34,190 nucleotides of DNA. Origin: a virus. Below the pieces are notes generated by a model that was not told the DNA's origin, made no database searches, and saw nothing but the letters and a program-made list of their open reading frames with translations. Where the stretch lies: the IMG/VR virus record IMGVR_UViG_3300043773_001503, positions 1-34,190 of that record, one strand, 5' to 3'. The position numbers and the translations under genes are program-made. Below are positions 1-6,140 of the stretch, in pieces (position 1 is the stretch's first letter; every line of letters starts with the position of its first letter).

Positions 1-278
1 GGCGGCCCGCGGGGGGGGGGGGGGGCACGCGAGCCTACGCAAAACCGAAGTGATTTTCTTTCGGCGGGCCGTTCCAGCCCGTCGCGGTTCGCGCGCGATT
101 TCGTGCGCGTTCGCGCGGCGGCGGCGCGACCGGCAGCCTCCGCGGCGCTCGCGATCCCCTGCCCCTCGCCCGCGCGTCCGGCCCCGGCCGGCCAACGTTC
201 GCGCGCCGCGGCGGCTTCCCGAAACGGCCGCGGTATACTTGCCGCCTTCGGCGGCAACCGCGAGGCGGGCCGCCCGTG
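1..278. other. Non-coding leader upstream of terminase
   Basis: No convincing gene is seen. The stretch opens with a run of 15 G (11-25) and is extremely GC-rich. A TATACT hexamer at 234-239 resembles a sigma70 -10 element, but no good -35 lies 16-18 bp upstream. It runs into an 8-bp perfect inverted repeat with a TTC loop (239-257), which would lie near the 5' end of a terminase transcript. A small terminase subunit is expected just upstream of the large one, but none is encoded here. Confidence 0.4.
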
Positions 279-2435
279 ATGGCGAAGCGTGCCGCGGGCA
301 AAGCGAGCAAGGGGAAGCCGAAGCGCCAGCCGGCGAAGCCGGCCGAAGCCGCCCCCGCTGCCGACACCTTCAACCGGCAGCAATACGAAGCGCACCGCGA
401 GCGGATGGCGCGGCGGGCTGCGGAGATGTCGGAGAGCGGGCGCGACATTGGCGCCATTCCCGCGGTGGTCGATCCCGCGCGGAAGAAAAACGCCGCCCAA
501 TCGTTCCGCGCGTTTTGCGAATCGTATTTGCCGGCGACGTTCGCGCTAGAGTGGTCGCCCGATCATCTGCGCGTCATGGAGGCTATCGAATCGTCCGTGA
601 TGCGCGGCGACCTGTTCGCCTATGCCATGCCGCGCGGCAGCGGCAAAACGTCGCTTGCTGAAGCCGCCGCGTTGTGGGGAACCGTGTTCGGCTACCGCGA
701 TTTCGTCGCAATCATCGGCGCCGATGAGGAACACGCGCGCACGATGCTGGAGTCGATCAAGGTTGAATGCGAAACCAACGAACGGTTGCTAGACGATTTC
801 CCCGAAGCGATCTACCCGATTGTGGCGCTCGAAAACATTCACCAGCGCGCCGCGGGGCAACTCTACAAAGGCCGGCCGACGAATATCGTTTGGACGGCAA
901 ACGAAGTGCAGTTTCCCACCATCGAAGGATCGAAGGCGAGCGGCGCCATCATCCGCGTTGCCGGCATCACGGGCCGCATCCGCGGCATGAGCGCGAAACG
1001 CGCTTGCGACGGCCGCAAGGCGCGGCCGTCGCTGGTGCTAATCGATGATCCGCAGACCGACGAAAGCGCGGCTAGCCCGTCGCAAGTTGCCACCCGCGAG
1101 GGTGTGCTGAAGGGCGCGATATTGGGGCTAGCCGGCCCCGGTAAGAAAATCTCCGGCCTTTGCACCGTCACGGTGGTAAAGCCAGACGATCTAGCCGACC
1201 GGCTACTAGACCGCTCGCGCCACCCCGCGTGGCAGGGCGAGCGGATGCGGTTGGTTTACGATTGGCCGACCGCGGAAAACCTATGGGCGCAATACGCGGA
1301 ACTGCGCCGCGAGGGGCAGCGGACGGGCCGCGGCACCGCGGAGGCGACGGAGTTTTACGCCACGAACCGCGCCGCGATGGATGCCGGCTCCCGCGTGGCA
1401 TGGCAAGCCCGCCGCAACGAAGACGAATTATCCGCGCTCCAGCACGCTTACAACCTCCGCATTGACCGCGGCGAATCCGCGTTCGCGGCGGAATACCAAA
1501 ACGATCCAGTGCTAGAGCAAAACGAAACCGGCCGGCTACAGAAACGCGAACTAGCCGCGCGGGCTACGAACGTTCCGCGCGGCGTGGTGCCGCTGGGGCA
1601 TGACACGCTGACCGCGTTTATCGACGTGCAGGAGCGCGTATTGTTTTGGCTTGTGGCTTCGTGGTCGCAATCGTTCGGTGGTCACGTTGTCGCCTACGGG
1701 GCGCACCCCGAACAAGCCGTTTCGTTTTTCGAAGCGGCGCACGCCAAGCGCACGCTATCGATGGCGGCGAATGGCGCCGGGCTGGAGGCTTCGCTATCGG
1801 CTGGCCTTGAGGCGGCAACGGTGGCGCTGATGGGGCGCGAGTGGCCGCGCGAGGATGGGGCCGCGATGCGCATTCGGCAATTGATGGTAGATGCGAACTG
1901 GGGGCAATCGACCGCGACCGTGCGCACGTTCGCGCGGCGTTCCGCGTTCGCGGCGAGCATCCTGCCTAGCCACGGCCGCGGCATCGGCGCATCGGGGCAG
2001 CCGCTCACCGACAAGGGCAAGGCGCGCGGCGACCGCATGGGGCTGCATTGGCGCATCGGTCAAGTCAGCGCCGGCCAGCGCTCGGCGCTCTTCGATACGA
2101 ATTGGTGGAAAACGTTTGTCGCCGCGCGGCTGCGGCTGCCGCTTGGCGATCCCGAAGCCATCGCGCTATGCGCGGGGCAACACGAACTGCTAGCCGAACA
2201 CCTGACCGCGGAATACCCGGTTCGCACCGAAGCCCGCGGGCGAGTGGTCGATGAATGGAAAACACTGGGCCGGGATAATCACTGGTGGGATTGTCTGGTG
2301 GGCGCTGCGGTGGCGGCATCGATCGCGGGGCTATCCCCTGCGGCCACCGAAACCGGGCAGCGGCAGCGCCGCCGGGTGGAACTGCCGAAGGGCAGCGGGG
2401 GCGGGAAAATCACGGTGCGGCGGCGAACTGGCTAG
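279..2435 (+). CDS. terL: Phage terminase large subunit (GpA-like)
   Basis: This is the ATPase/nuclease motor that packages DNA into the prohead, 718 aa from the ATG at 279 (GTG at 276 is an alternative start). A basic, Ala/Lys-rich N-terminus precedes the ATPase domain. Walker A is PRGSGKTS (about residues 118-125) and Walker B is LVLIDDP (about 252-258). The C-terminal half has the acidic pattern of an RNase H-like nuclease: FIDVQ near residue 450, VDANWG near 570 and DNHWWDC near 677; the last is typical of GpA-type terminases. Length suits the family. There is no clear Shine-Dalgarno at normal spacing; GAGG at 261-264 is 11-14 nt away. No recognisable small subunit lies next to it. The downstream neighbours are small ORFans rather than the usual portal. 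Confidence 0.93.
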   Translation: MAKRAAGKASKGKPKRQPAKPAEAAPAADTFNRQQYEAHRERMARRAAEMSESGRDIGAIPAVVDPARKKNAAQSFRAFCESYLPATFALEWSPDHLRVMEAIESSVMRGDLFAYAMPRGSGKTSLAEAAALWGTVFGYRDFVAIIGADEEHARTMLESIKVECETNERLLDDFPEAIYPIVALENIHQRAAGQLYKGRPTNIVWTANEVQFPTIEGSKASGAIIRVAGITGRIRGMSAKRACDGRKARPSLVLIDDPQTDESAASPSQVATREGVLKGAILGLAGPGKKISGLCTVTVVKPDDLADRLLDRSRHPAWQGERMRLVYDWPTAENLWAQYAELRREGQRTGRGTAEATEFYATNRAAMDAGSRVAWQARRNEDELSALQHAYNLRIDRGESAFAAEYQNDPVLEQNETGRLQKRELAARATNVPRGVVPLGHDTLTAFIDVQERVLFWLVASWSQSFGGHVVAYGAHPEQAVSFFEAAHAKRTLSMAANGAGLEASLSAGLEAATVALMGREWPREDGAAMRIRQLMVDANWGQSTATVRTFARRSAFAASILPSHGRGIGASGQPLTDKGKARGDRMGLHWRIGQVSAGQRSALFDTNWWKTFVAARLRLPLGDPEAIALCAGQHELLAEHLTAEYPVRTEARGRVVDEWKTLGRDNHWWDCLVGAAVAASIAGLSPAATETGQRQRRRVELPKGSGGGKITVRRRTG

Positions 2436-2507
2436 CCGGGGCCGGGGGCCGGGAAACCGCGTTTCCCCCGCGAAAACCGGCCCCCCAAAAAATATTTGGT
2501 GGAGGGC

Positions 2508-2536
2508 TGGACACGGTATTGCCGATAGGATATATT
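2508..2536 (+). promoter_or_regulatory. Promoter P1, sigma70-type with internal dyad
   Basis: TGGACA (2508-2513), a 17-bp spacer, then TATATT (2531-2536). The spacer carries TATTGCCGATAGGATA, one of five copies in this window of a GCCGATNGGC-centred dyad. The predicted start near 2543 rules out the ATG at 2542 and supports translation from 2578. Upstream lies a C-rich block and an A/T tract (about 2486-2497) shared with the other copies. Confidence 0.78.
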
Positions 2537-2577
2537 AGGGCATGACGGGACACGAAACCAGCAACGGAGAACAAACG

Positions 2578-2724
2578 ATGAACGCAGTAAAAGAGATTAA
2601 CGGCAAACGGATTTGGTTCGTTGACGGTCGCGCGGCATTCGTTTGGGTTGAGGGGCATCGCAAAACGTGCGGCATCACTGGGCGGAAAATGGTCATTGCT
2701 GGACACTGGAAAAAAGCCAAGTAA
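2578..2724 (+). CDS. Small hypothetical protein (48 aa)
   Basis: A basic 48-aa protein of unrecognised function beginning MNAVKEINGKRIWFVDGRAA. The start at 2578 is chosen over the in-frame ATG at 2542 for two reasons: GGAG at 2566-2569 gives a good Shine-Dalgarno spacing of 8 nt, and promoter P1 would initiate near 2543. It is the first gene of an island of small early-type genes lying between terminase and portal. Predominantly beta-like with several aromatic residues; no motif is recognised. Confidence 0.6.
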   Translation: MNAVKEINGKRIWFVDGRAAFVWVEGHRKTCGITGRKMVIAGHWKKAK

Positions 2725-2740
2725 TCGCAGGGCGCAACCC

Positions 2741-3010
2741 ATGCCACGCATCACGCGAATCCACGTTAACCAACACGTTATCCGCCGCAACGCAAAGACC
2801 GGCGAGGCGGCGCCGGTGCTGACAGTCAAGGCGGGTGGCAGCAACACCTATTGCCACTCCGTGCAGATTCTTGGGCCTAGTACGGTGGTCTATTCGCCGT
2901 GCAAGCCGCTTTCGTGCGGGGCTAGGGTCTGGATCGAAACCACCGCGCCGGTTGTGCTGGATGGTGGCGCCGCGCCGGCCGGCGAGGGGGCCAGCGGCAA
3001 AAGTGGCTAG
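2741..3010 (+). CDS. Conserved hypothetical, 'IHVNQHV' family (89 aa)
   Basis: An 89-aa protein whose core (RIHVNQHVIRRNAKTGE near the start, then ILGPSTVVYSP and SCGARVWIETTAPVVL) strongly resembles a small uncharacterised family that I recall from planctomycetes and some mobile elements. That resemblance is from memory. The last ~17 residues are a low-complexity Ala/Gly/Ser tail. It begins 16 nt after the preceding gene with only a weak AGGG about 9 nt upstream, and is probably co-transcribed from P1. Function unknown. Confidence 0.68.
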   Translation: MPRITRIHVNQHVIRRNAKTGEAAPVLTVKAGGSNTYCHSVQILGPSTVVYSPCKPLSCGARVWIETTAPVVLDGGAAPAGEGASGKSG

Positions 3011-3082
3011 CCGCGAGCGACGGCCGGAACCCCCGCATTTCCCGGCCGAAACAGGGGCAAAAATAATTTTGGTTGGAGGGCT

Positions 3083-3111
3083 GGACAGGCTATTGCCGAT
3101 AGGCTATAGTA
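3083..3111 (+). promoter_or_regulatory. Promoter P2, sigma70-type with internal dyad
   Basis: TGGACA (3083-3088), 17-bp spacer, TATAGT (3106-3111). The spacer and -10 region read CTATTGCCGATAGGCTATA, matching P1 and the three minus-strand copies. An A/T tract (AAAAATAATTTT, about 3060-3071) sits where an UP element would lie. The predicted start (3118) is exactly the first base of the hairpin at 3118-3142. Confidence 0.82.
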
Positions 3112-3117
3112 GGGCAG

Positions 3118-3142
3118 TCGCGAGCAAATGAGACTCGCGACG
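3118..3142 (+). promoter_or_regulatory. 5' leader hairpin downstream of P2
   Basis: GTCGCGAG and CTCGCGAC form a perfect 8-bp stem around the 9-nt loop CAAATGAGA. The same stem and loop, with small changes, follow minus-strand promoters P3 and P4. Its position at the predicted transcript 5' end suggests an mRNA-stabilising or protein-binding leader. Confidence 0.65.
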
Positions 3143-3167
3143 GCCAACGCGAAAAGGAACCCAAGCA

Positions 3168-3380
3168 ATGACGAACCTCGCCAACAAGTTTTCCCGCCTG
3201 ACCGAAGGAACGCGGAACTGGGTCGCCGCGGAGGCTGGCCGGTTTCTTGATGCCTTCGCGCGTCAGGATTGGGCGACCGCTGACGTTGCCTATAGCAACG
3301 TCACGACATACATCCCGCTGGGAGGTATGCAGCCGGAAACGGAACTGGCTTGGGAGTTCCTCGCGGCAATCGCCGCGTGA
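3168..3380 (+). CDS. Small hypothetical protein (70 aa)
   Basis: A 70-aa protein, probably largely helical in its first half and mildly acidic, starting MTNLANKFSRLTEGTRNWVA. No domain is recognised. The leader GCGAAAAGGAACCCAAGCA immediately before the ATG is nearly identical to leaders of other small genes on both arms, and AAAAGGA serves as the Shine-Dalgarno. It is the first gene behind promoter P2 and the leader hairpin. Likely an early-expressed phage accessory protein, by position only. Confidence 0.65.
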   Translation: MTNLANKFSRLTEGTRNWVAAEAGRFLDAFARQDWATADVAYSNVTTYIPLGGMQPETELAWEFLAAIAA

Positions 3381-3396
3381 CGGCTGACAACACAAG

Positions 3397-3423
3397 CCCG
3401 GCCGGCCACGGTGGCCGGCCGGG
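3397..3423 (+). other. GC-rich intergenic hairpin
   Basis: CCCGGCCGGCCA / TGGCCGGCCGGG is a 12-bp perfect inverted repeat with a CGG loop. There is no T tract, so a classic intrinsic terminator is doubtful. It is followed by the shared start-associated leader of the gene at 3461. Confidence 0.6.
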
Positions 3424-3460
3424 AGGTACGATAGGAACCAACGCGAAGGGAACCCAAGCA

Positions 3461-3697
3461 ATGCAAAGCCAAAAATACATTGTGAAGCAAAAAGACTACG
3501 CGGGAGTTTACCGCAACCCATACATAAAAGGCGGGGCCGCAATGAAGTGGGGCAAATGGAGAACGCTGTCTACACACGACACGCTAGCGGATGCGCTCGC
3601 GGCGGCTACCGTAACGGCCGGCCTTTCGAAACGATCCGTTTTCTTTCGTGGCAAAAAGATTTCTAATGGAGAAAACCTGTTGCCGGTTGTGGATTGA
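3461..3697 (+). CDS. Small hypothetical protein (78 aa)
   Basis: A basic 78-aa protein (MQSQKYIVKQKDYAGVYRNP) with many Lys and aromatic residues, and no recognised domain. The start is fixed by the conserved leader GCGAAGGGAACCCAAGCA directly upstream, which supplies AAGGGA as the Shine-Dalgarno. It lies between two GC-rich hairpins in the P2-driven island. A nucleic-acid or host-protein binding role is possible from its charge, but this is inference. Confidence 0.63.
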   Translation: MQSQKYIVKQKDYAGVYRNPYIKGGAAMKWGKWRTLSTHDTLADALAAATVTAGLSKRSVFFRGKKISNGENLLPVVD

Positions 3698-3707
3698 ACG
3701 CACGCAA

Positions 3708-3732
3708 CCCCGGCGGCACGGTGCCGCCGGGG
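3708..3732 (+). other. GC-rich intergenic hairpin
   Basis: CCCCGGCGGCA / TGCCGCCGGGG is an 11-bp perfect stem with a CGG loop. It has the same placement, loop and lack of T tract as the hairpin at 3397, and is again followed by the AGGAACCAACGC leader. Confidence 0.6.
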
Positions 3733-3767
3733 CGGATCGACAGGAACCAACGCAAAGGGGAAACGCG

Positions 3768-4004
3768 ATGAAGGCTTTTGGATCAAACGACAATCCGGCG
3801 ATTAGCAATTTTGCGGAAGTGGTCGCCACCGGGCGCGAATACCGCGTGGCATTCGTCAAGGCGGATGGAACGTGGGACGTTGCGGAAACATTTATGGCGA
3901 TGACGCGCGAGGATGCCAACGCATACGCGGAACGGAACTACGCTGGCGCGGAATGGTATGTGCTGGACGATAAAGGCAGGAACATCAACGGCGGTTTGCA
4001 GTAG
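3768..4004 (+). CDS. Small hypothetical protein (78 aa)
   Basis: A 78-aa acidic, mixed alpha/beta protein beginning MKAFGSNDNPAISNF, with the central stretch EYRVAFVKADGTWDV and an Ala/Glu-rich helix after it. No family is recognised. The leader CGCAAAGGGGAAACGCG before the ATG is a divergent copy of the shared start-associated sequence (AAAGGGG as Shine-Dalgarno). It is the last gene of the early-type island; its stop codon abuts the CCACAGACC motif at 4005. Confidence 0.63.
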   Translation: MKAFGSNDNPAISNFAEVVATGREYRVAFVKADGTWDVAETFMAMTREDANAYAERNYAGAEWYVLDDKGRNINGGLQ

Positions 4005-4043
4005 CCACAGACCCGCAGGCCGCGCGGCCCCGCCGCGTAGCCT
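4005..4043 (+). promoter_or_regulatory. Late-type motif, copy 1 (CCACAGACC-N24-TAGCCT)
   Basis: CCACAGACC (4005-4013) begins at the base after a stop codon, and TAGCCT (4038-4043) ends exactly 7 bases before the A of the next ATG (4050). A -10 element there would give a leaderless transcript. The interval and flank also form a strong hairpin: CCCGCAGGC (4012-4020) pairs with the GCCTGCGGG starting at 4040, with an inner CGCGG/CCGCG stem. Four similar motifs occur at 4467, 14071, 24091 and 26053. Confidence 0.5.
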
Positions 4044-4049
4044 GCGGGC

Positions 4050-4466
4050 ATGGAATCGATTTCCCTAGTCGCCGCCGATGGGCTGGCCGAACCGGATGCC
4101 GTCGCCATCGTGCGCCGGCTCACGCGGCCCGGCAGCGAGTTTCAAATCGAAATCGCCGGCATCCTCTCCGGGGATGCGTCCAGCGTCACGCCGCTAGCCC
4201 TTTGGCATTCTCGCGGCTGCCTTGCCGGGTGGGCCTGTTCCCACCGCTGGCGCGAAATGCAGACGCTCGAAATGTTCACCGATCCCATGTTCCGCGGGCG
4301 CGGCATTGCGTCCGCGCTCGCCGGCTTTTTGCTCGCGGCCGGCATGATCGACCGAACGCAACCGCTCGCCGTGTTTAGCGAGACAACGCAACGCATCGCG
4401 GAGCGGATGCTGTTCCGCGACGTTCGGCGCTACCAGCGCAGCGGCGCGGATTGGGTTCGCTCATAA
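4050..4466 (+). CDS. GNAT-family N-acetyltransferase
   Basis: A 138-aa protein with the acetyl-CoA-binding signature of GNAT enzymes: FTDPMFRGRGIASALAGF, with the R-x-x-G-x-G/A-type loop at about residues 82-88. It follows a beta strand (TLEMF) and precedes a helix and the LAVFSETTQRIAERML segment typical of the fold's C-terminal half. The acceptor substrate cannot be told from sequence. There is no Shine-Dalgarno; the start lies 7 nt after the TAGCCT hexamer of the motif at 4005, suggesting leaderless translation. It sits between the small-gene island and the portal module, an unusual place for an enzyme, and could modify host or virion components. Confidence 0.82.
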   Translation: MESISLVAADGLAEPDAVAIVRRLTRPGSEFQIEIAGILSGDASSVTPLALWHSRGCLAGWACSHRWREMQTLEMFTDPMFRGRGIASALAGFLLAAGMIDRTQPLAVFSETTQRIAERMLFRDVRRYQRSGADWVRS

Positions 4467-4504
4467 CCACAGACCCATACGCGCGGGCCGTTCGCGCGTA
4501 GCCT
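4467..4504 (+). promoter_or_regulatory. Late-type motif, copy 2 (CCACAGACC-N23-TAGCCT)
   Basis: CCACAGACC (4467-4475) starts right after the TAA of the GNAT gene; TAGCCT (4499-4504) ends 8 bases before the next ATG (4513). Between them TACGCGCG/CGCGCGTA forms a perfect 8-bp stem with a 7-nt loop. As in copy 1, the following gene has no Shine-Dalgarno. Confidence 0.5.
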
Positions 4505-4512
4505 GTCGGAAT

Positions 4513-4710
4513 ATGAGCGAAGAAGTGCGCGAGGCGATCGAATCCACGGCGACCGGCCCCAAGCGGGTACGCACGGATGCCGGGGAAGTCGAGTCGCAGG
4601 ACATTTCCAAGCAGATTGAGGCGGATAAGTATTTGGCCGCGCGGGCTGCGGCCGGCACAAAGTCGCGCGGCCTGCGGTTCAACAAACTCATTCCGCCGGG
4701 GTCTGTCTAG
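4513..4710 (+). CDS. Small head-region protein, possible gpW-position protein (65 aa)
   Basis: A 65-aa acidic and helical protein (MSEEVREAIESTATGPKRVR... ending FNKLIPPGSV) directly before the portal gene. Its TAG stop overlaps the portal GTG by one base (TAGTG). In lambda this slot is held by gpW, the head-tail joining protein, but the sequence itself does not show a gpW domain that I recognise. Translation appears leaderless or nearly so, 8 nt behind the TAGCCT hexamer. A head assembly role is inferred from position. Confidence 0.6.
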   Translation: MSEEVREAIESTATGPKRVRTDAGEVESQDISKQIEADKYLAARAAAGTKSRGLRFNKLIPPGSV

Positions 4711-6140
4711 TGGGAATGCTTTCGCGCATGTTCGGCACGAAGCGGGCGCGGGTTGCGGCGCCGCCCGCTCGCGTGCGCGCCGGATTCGATGCGGAGGCAT
4801 CGACCGACGATCATCGGCACTGGGCGAATGCCGATTACCTTTCGATGGACGGGGCGCTAACCCCGCTGAAGCGGGCGCGCATGCGCAACCGCGCCCGCTA
4901 TGAGCGGATGAACAATTCGTATTTGGCCGGCATCGCGGAAACGCTCGCGGTTGATTTGGTGGGAACCGGGCCGCGGCTGCAACTCACCACCGGCTCACCC
5001 GAAGCCGATCGCGAAGTCGAAAAGCGCTTTTTCGATGATATGTGGCGGATCGACCTCCCCGGCAAACTCCGCACGATGCGGCAAGCGCGTCTAATCGACG
5101 GCGAAGCCTTCGCGCAGATGTTCACCAACCCGGCGCTTGACGGGGTGCAACTCGACGTTCGGCTCATCGAAGCCGAAATGGTCGCCACGCCGCTCGGCAT
5201 GGATGAGGGAGTAACGCCCGAAGGTTCCGCCGTCGATGGTCTGGAGTTTGACGCGGCCGGCAACGTGATTGCCTATCGCGTGCTGCGCTACCATCCCGGT
5301 TCCAACTGGTACACCGCGGCCACCGATTTCACGCGCGTAGACGCGCGAAACATGGTGCATTGGTTCAACCGCATCCGCCCGCAGCAAAACCGCGGGATGC
5401 CGGAAATCGCCCCTTCGCTGCGGCTGTTCGCCAACCTGCGCCGCTACACCGAAGCCACGATTGCCGCCGCGGAAACCGCGGCCGACCTCGCCGCGTTCAT
5501 TCATTCGAACAGCCCCGCCGCGGAAGTGGACGAGGTTACGCCGTTCGAATCGATGGACATTGAAAAGCGGTCGCTTGTCACCCTGCCGGAAGGGTGGAGC
5601 GTGTCGCAGTTGAAGGCCGAACAGCCGACGAACACCTATAGCGCCTTCAAGCGCGAAATCGTTGGCGAGATTGGCCGCAGCGTGGGCCTGCCGTTCAACA
5701 TGGCCGCGCTTGATTCGTCTTCCTACAACTACGCATCCGGCCGGATGGATTCGACCATCCATATCGCGAACACGCGGGTTATGCGCGACGAACTGGAGCG
5801 CATTTGTCTCGACCGCGTGTTCCTCGCGTGGCTGGACGAAGCCGCCCTAATCGAAGGCATGATTCCCGCCGGTCTTCCGCCGATCGCGGAATGGCAATGG
5901 GCATGGGTGTGGGACGGGCGAGAACACGTTGATCCGGCGAAGGAAGCCACCGCAACCGAAATCCGGCTGCGCACGAACACCACAACGCTTGCCGCCGAAT
6001 ACGCGAAGGCCGGCAAAAACTGGGAATCGGAACTGCGGCAGCGGGCCGCGGAAATCGCGCTCCAGCGGGAACTAGGGCTGCCGGAAGTGCCGGCCGCCGC
6101 GCCGACCGCGCAGCCTCAACAGGACACGCAAGACGCATGA
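4710..6140 (+). CDS. Portal protein (lambda gpB family)
   Basis: A 476-aa portal that forms the dodecameric DNA gate at the head vertex. The segment NNSYLAGIAETLAVDLVGTG (about residues 70-89) matches the start of the lambda-type portal domain. Further typical segments are RLIEAEMV, RNMVHWFNR, RPQQNRGMP and the central SYNYASGRMDS. The C-terminus is an Ala/Pro/Gln-rich tail. The GTG at 4710 overlaps the previous stop; ATG at 4716 is an alternative. The stop TGA overlaps the ATG of the protease-capsid gene (ATGA), indicating translational coupling in the head operon. Confidence 0.92.
   Translation: MGMLSRMFGTKRARVAAPPARVRAGFDAEASTDDHRHWANADYLSMDGALTPLKRARMRNRARYERMNNSYLAGIAETLAVDLVGTGPRLQLTTGSPEADREVEKRFFDDMWRIDLPGKLRTMRQARLIDGEAFAQMFTNPALDGVQLDVRLIEAEMVATPLGMDEGVTPEGSAVDGLEFDAAGNVIAYRVLRYHPGSNWYTAATDFTRVDARNMVHWFNRIRPQQNRGMPEIAPSLRLFANLRRYTEATIAAAETAADLAAFIHSNSPAAEVDEVTPFESMDIEKRSLVTLPEGWSVSQLKAEQPTNTYSAFKREIVGEIGRSVGLPFNMAALDSSSYNYASGRMDSTIHIANTRVMRDELERICLDRVFLAWLDEAALIEGMIPAGLPPIAEWQWAWVWDGREHVDPAKEATATEIRLRTNTTTLAAEYAKAGKNWESELRQRAAEIALQRELGLPEVPAAAPTAQPQQDTQDA

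Noticed and set aside
50-661. Plus-strand open frame overlapping the terminase start, possible small terminase
   Set aside because: The translation is Arg/Pro/Ala-rich low complexity, out of frame with the terminase and lacking a helix-turn-helix; it is a shadow frame.
2542-2577. Upstream ATG at 2542 as the start of the first small gene
   Set aside because: It lies at the predicted transcript start of P1 and has no ribosome binding site, whereas 2578 has GGAG at good spacing.
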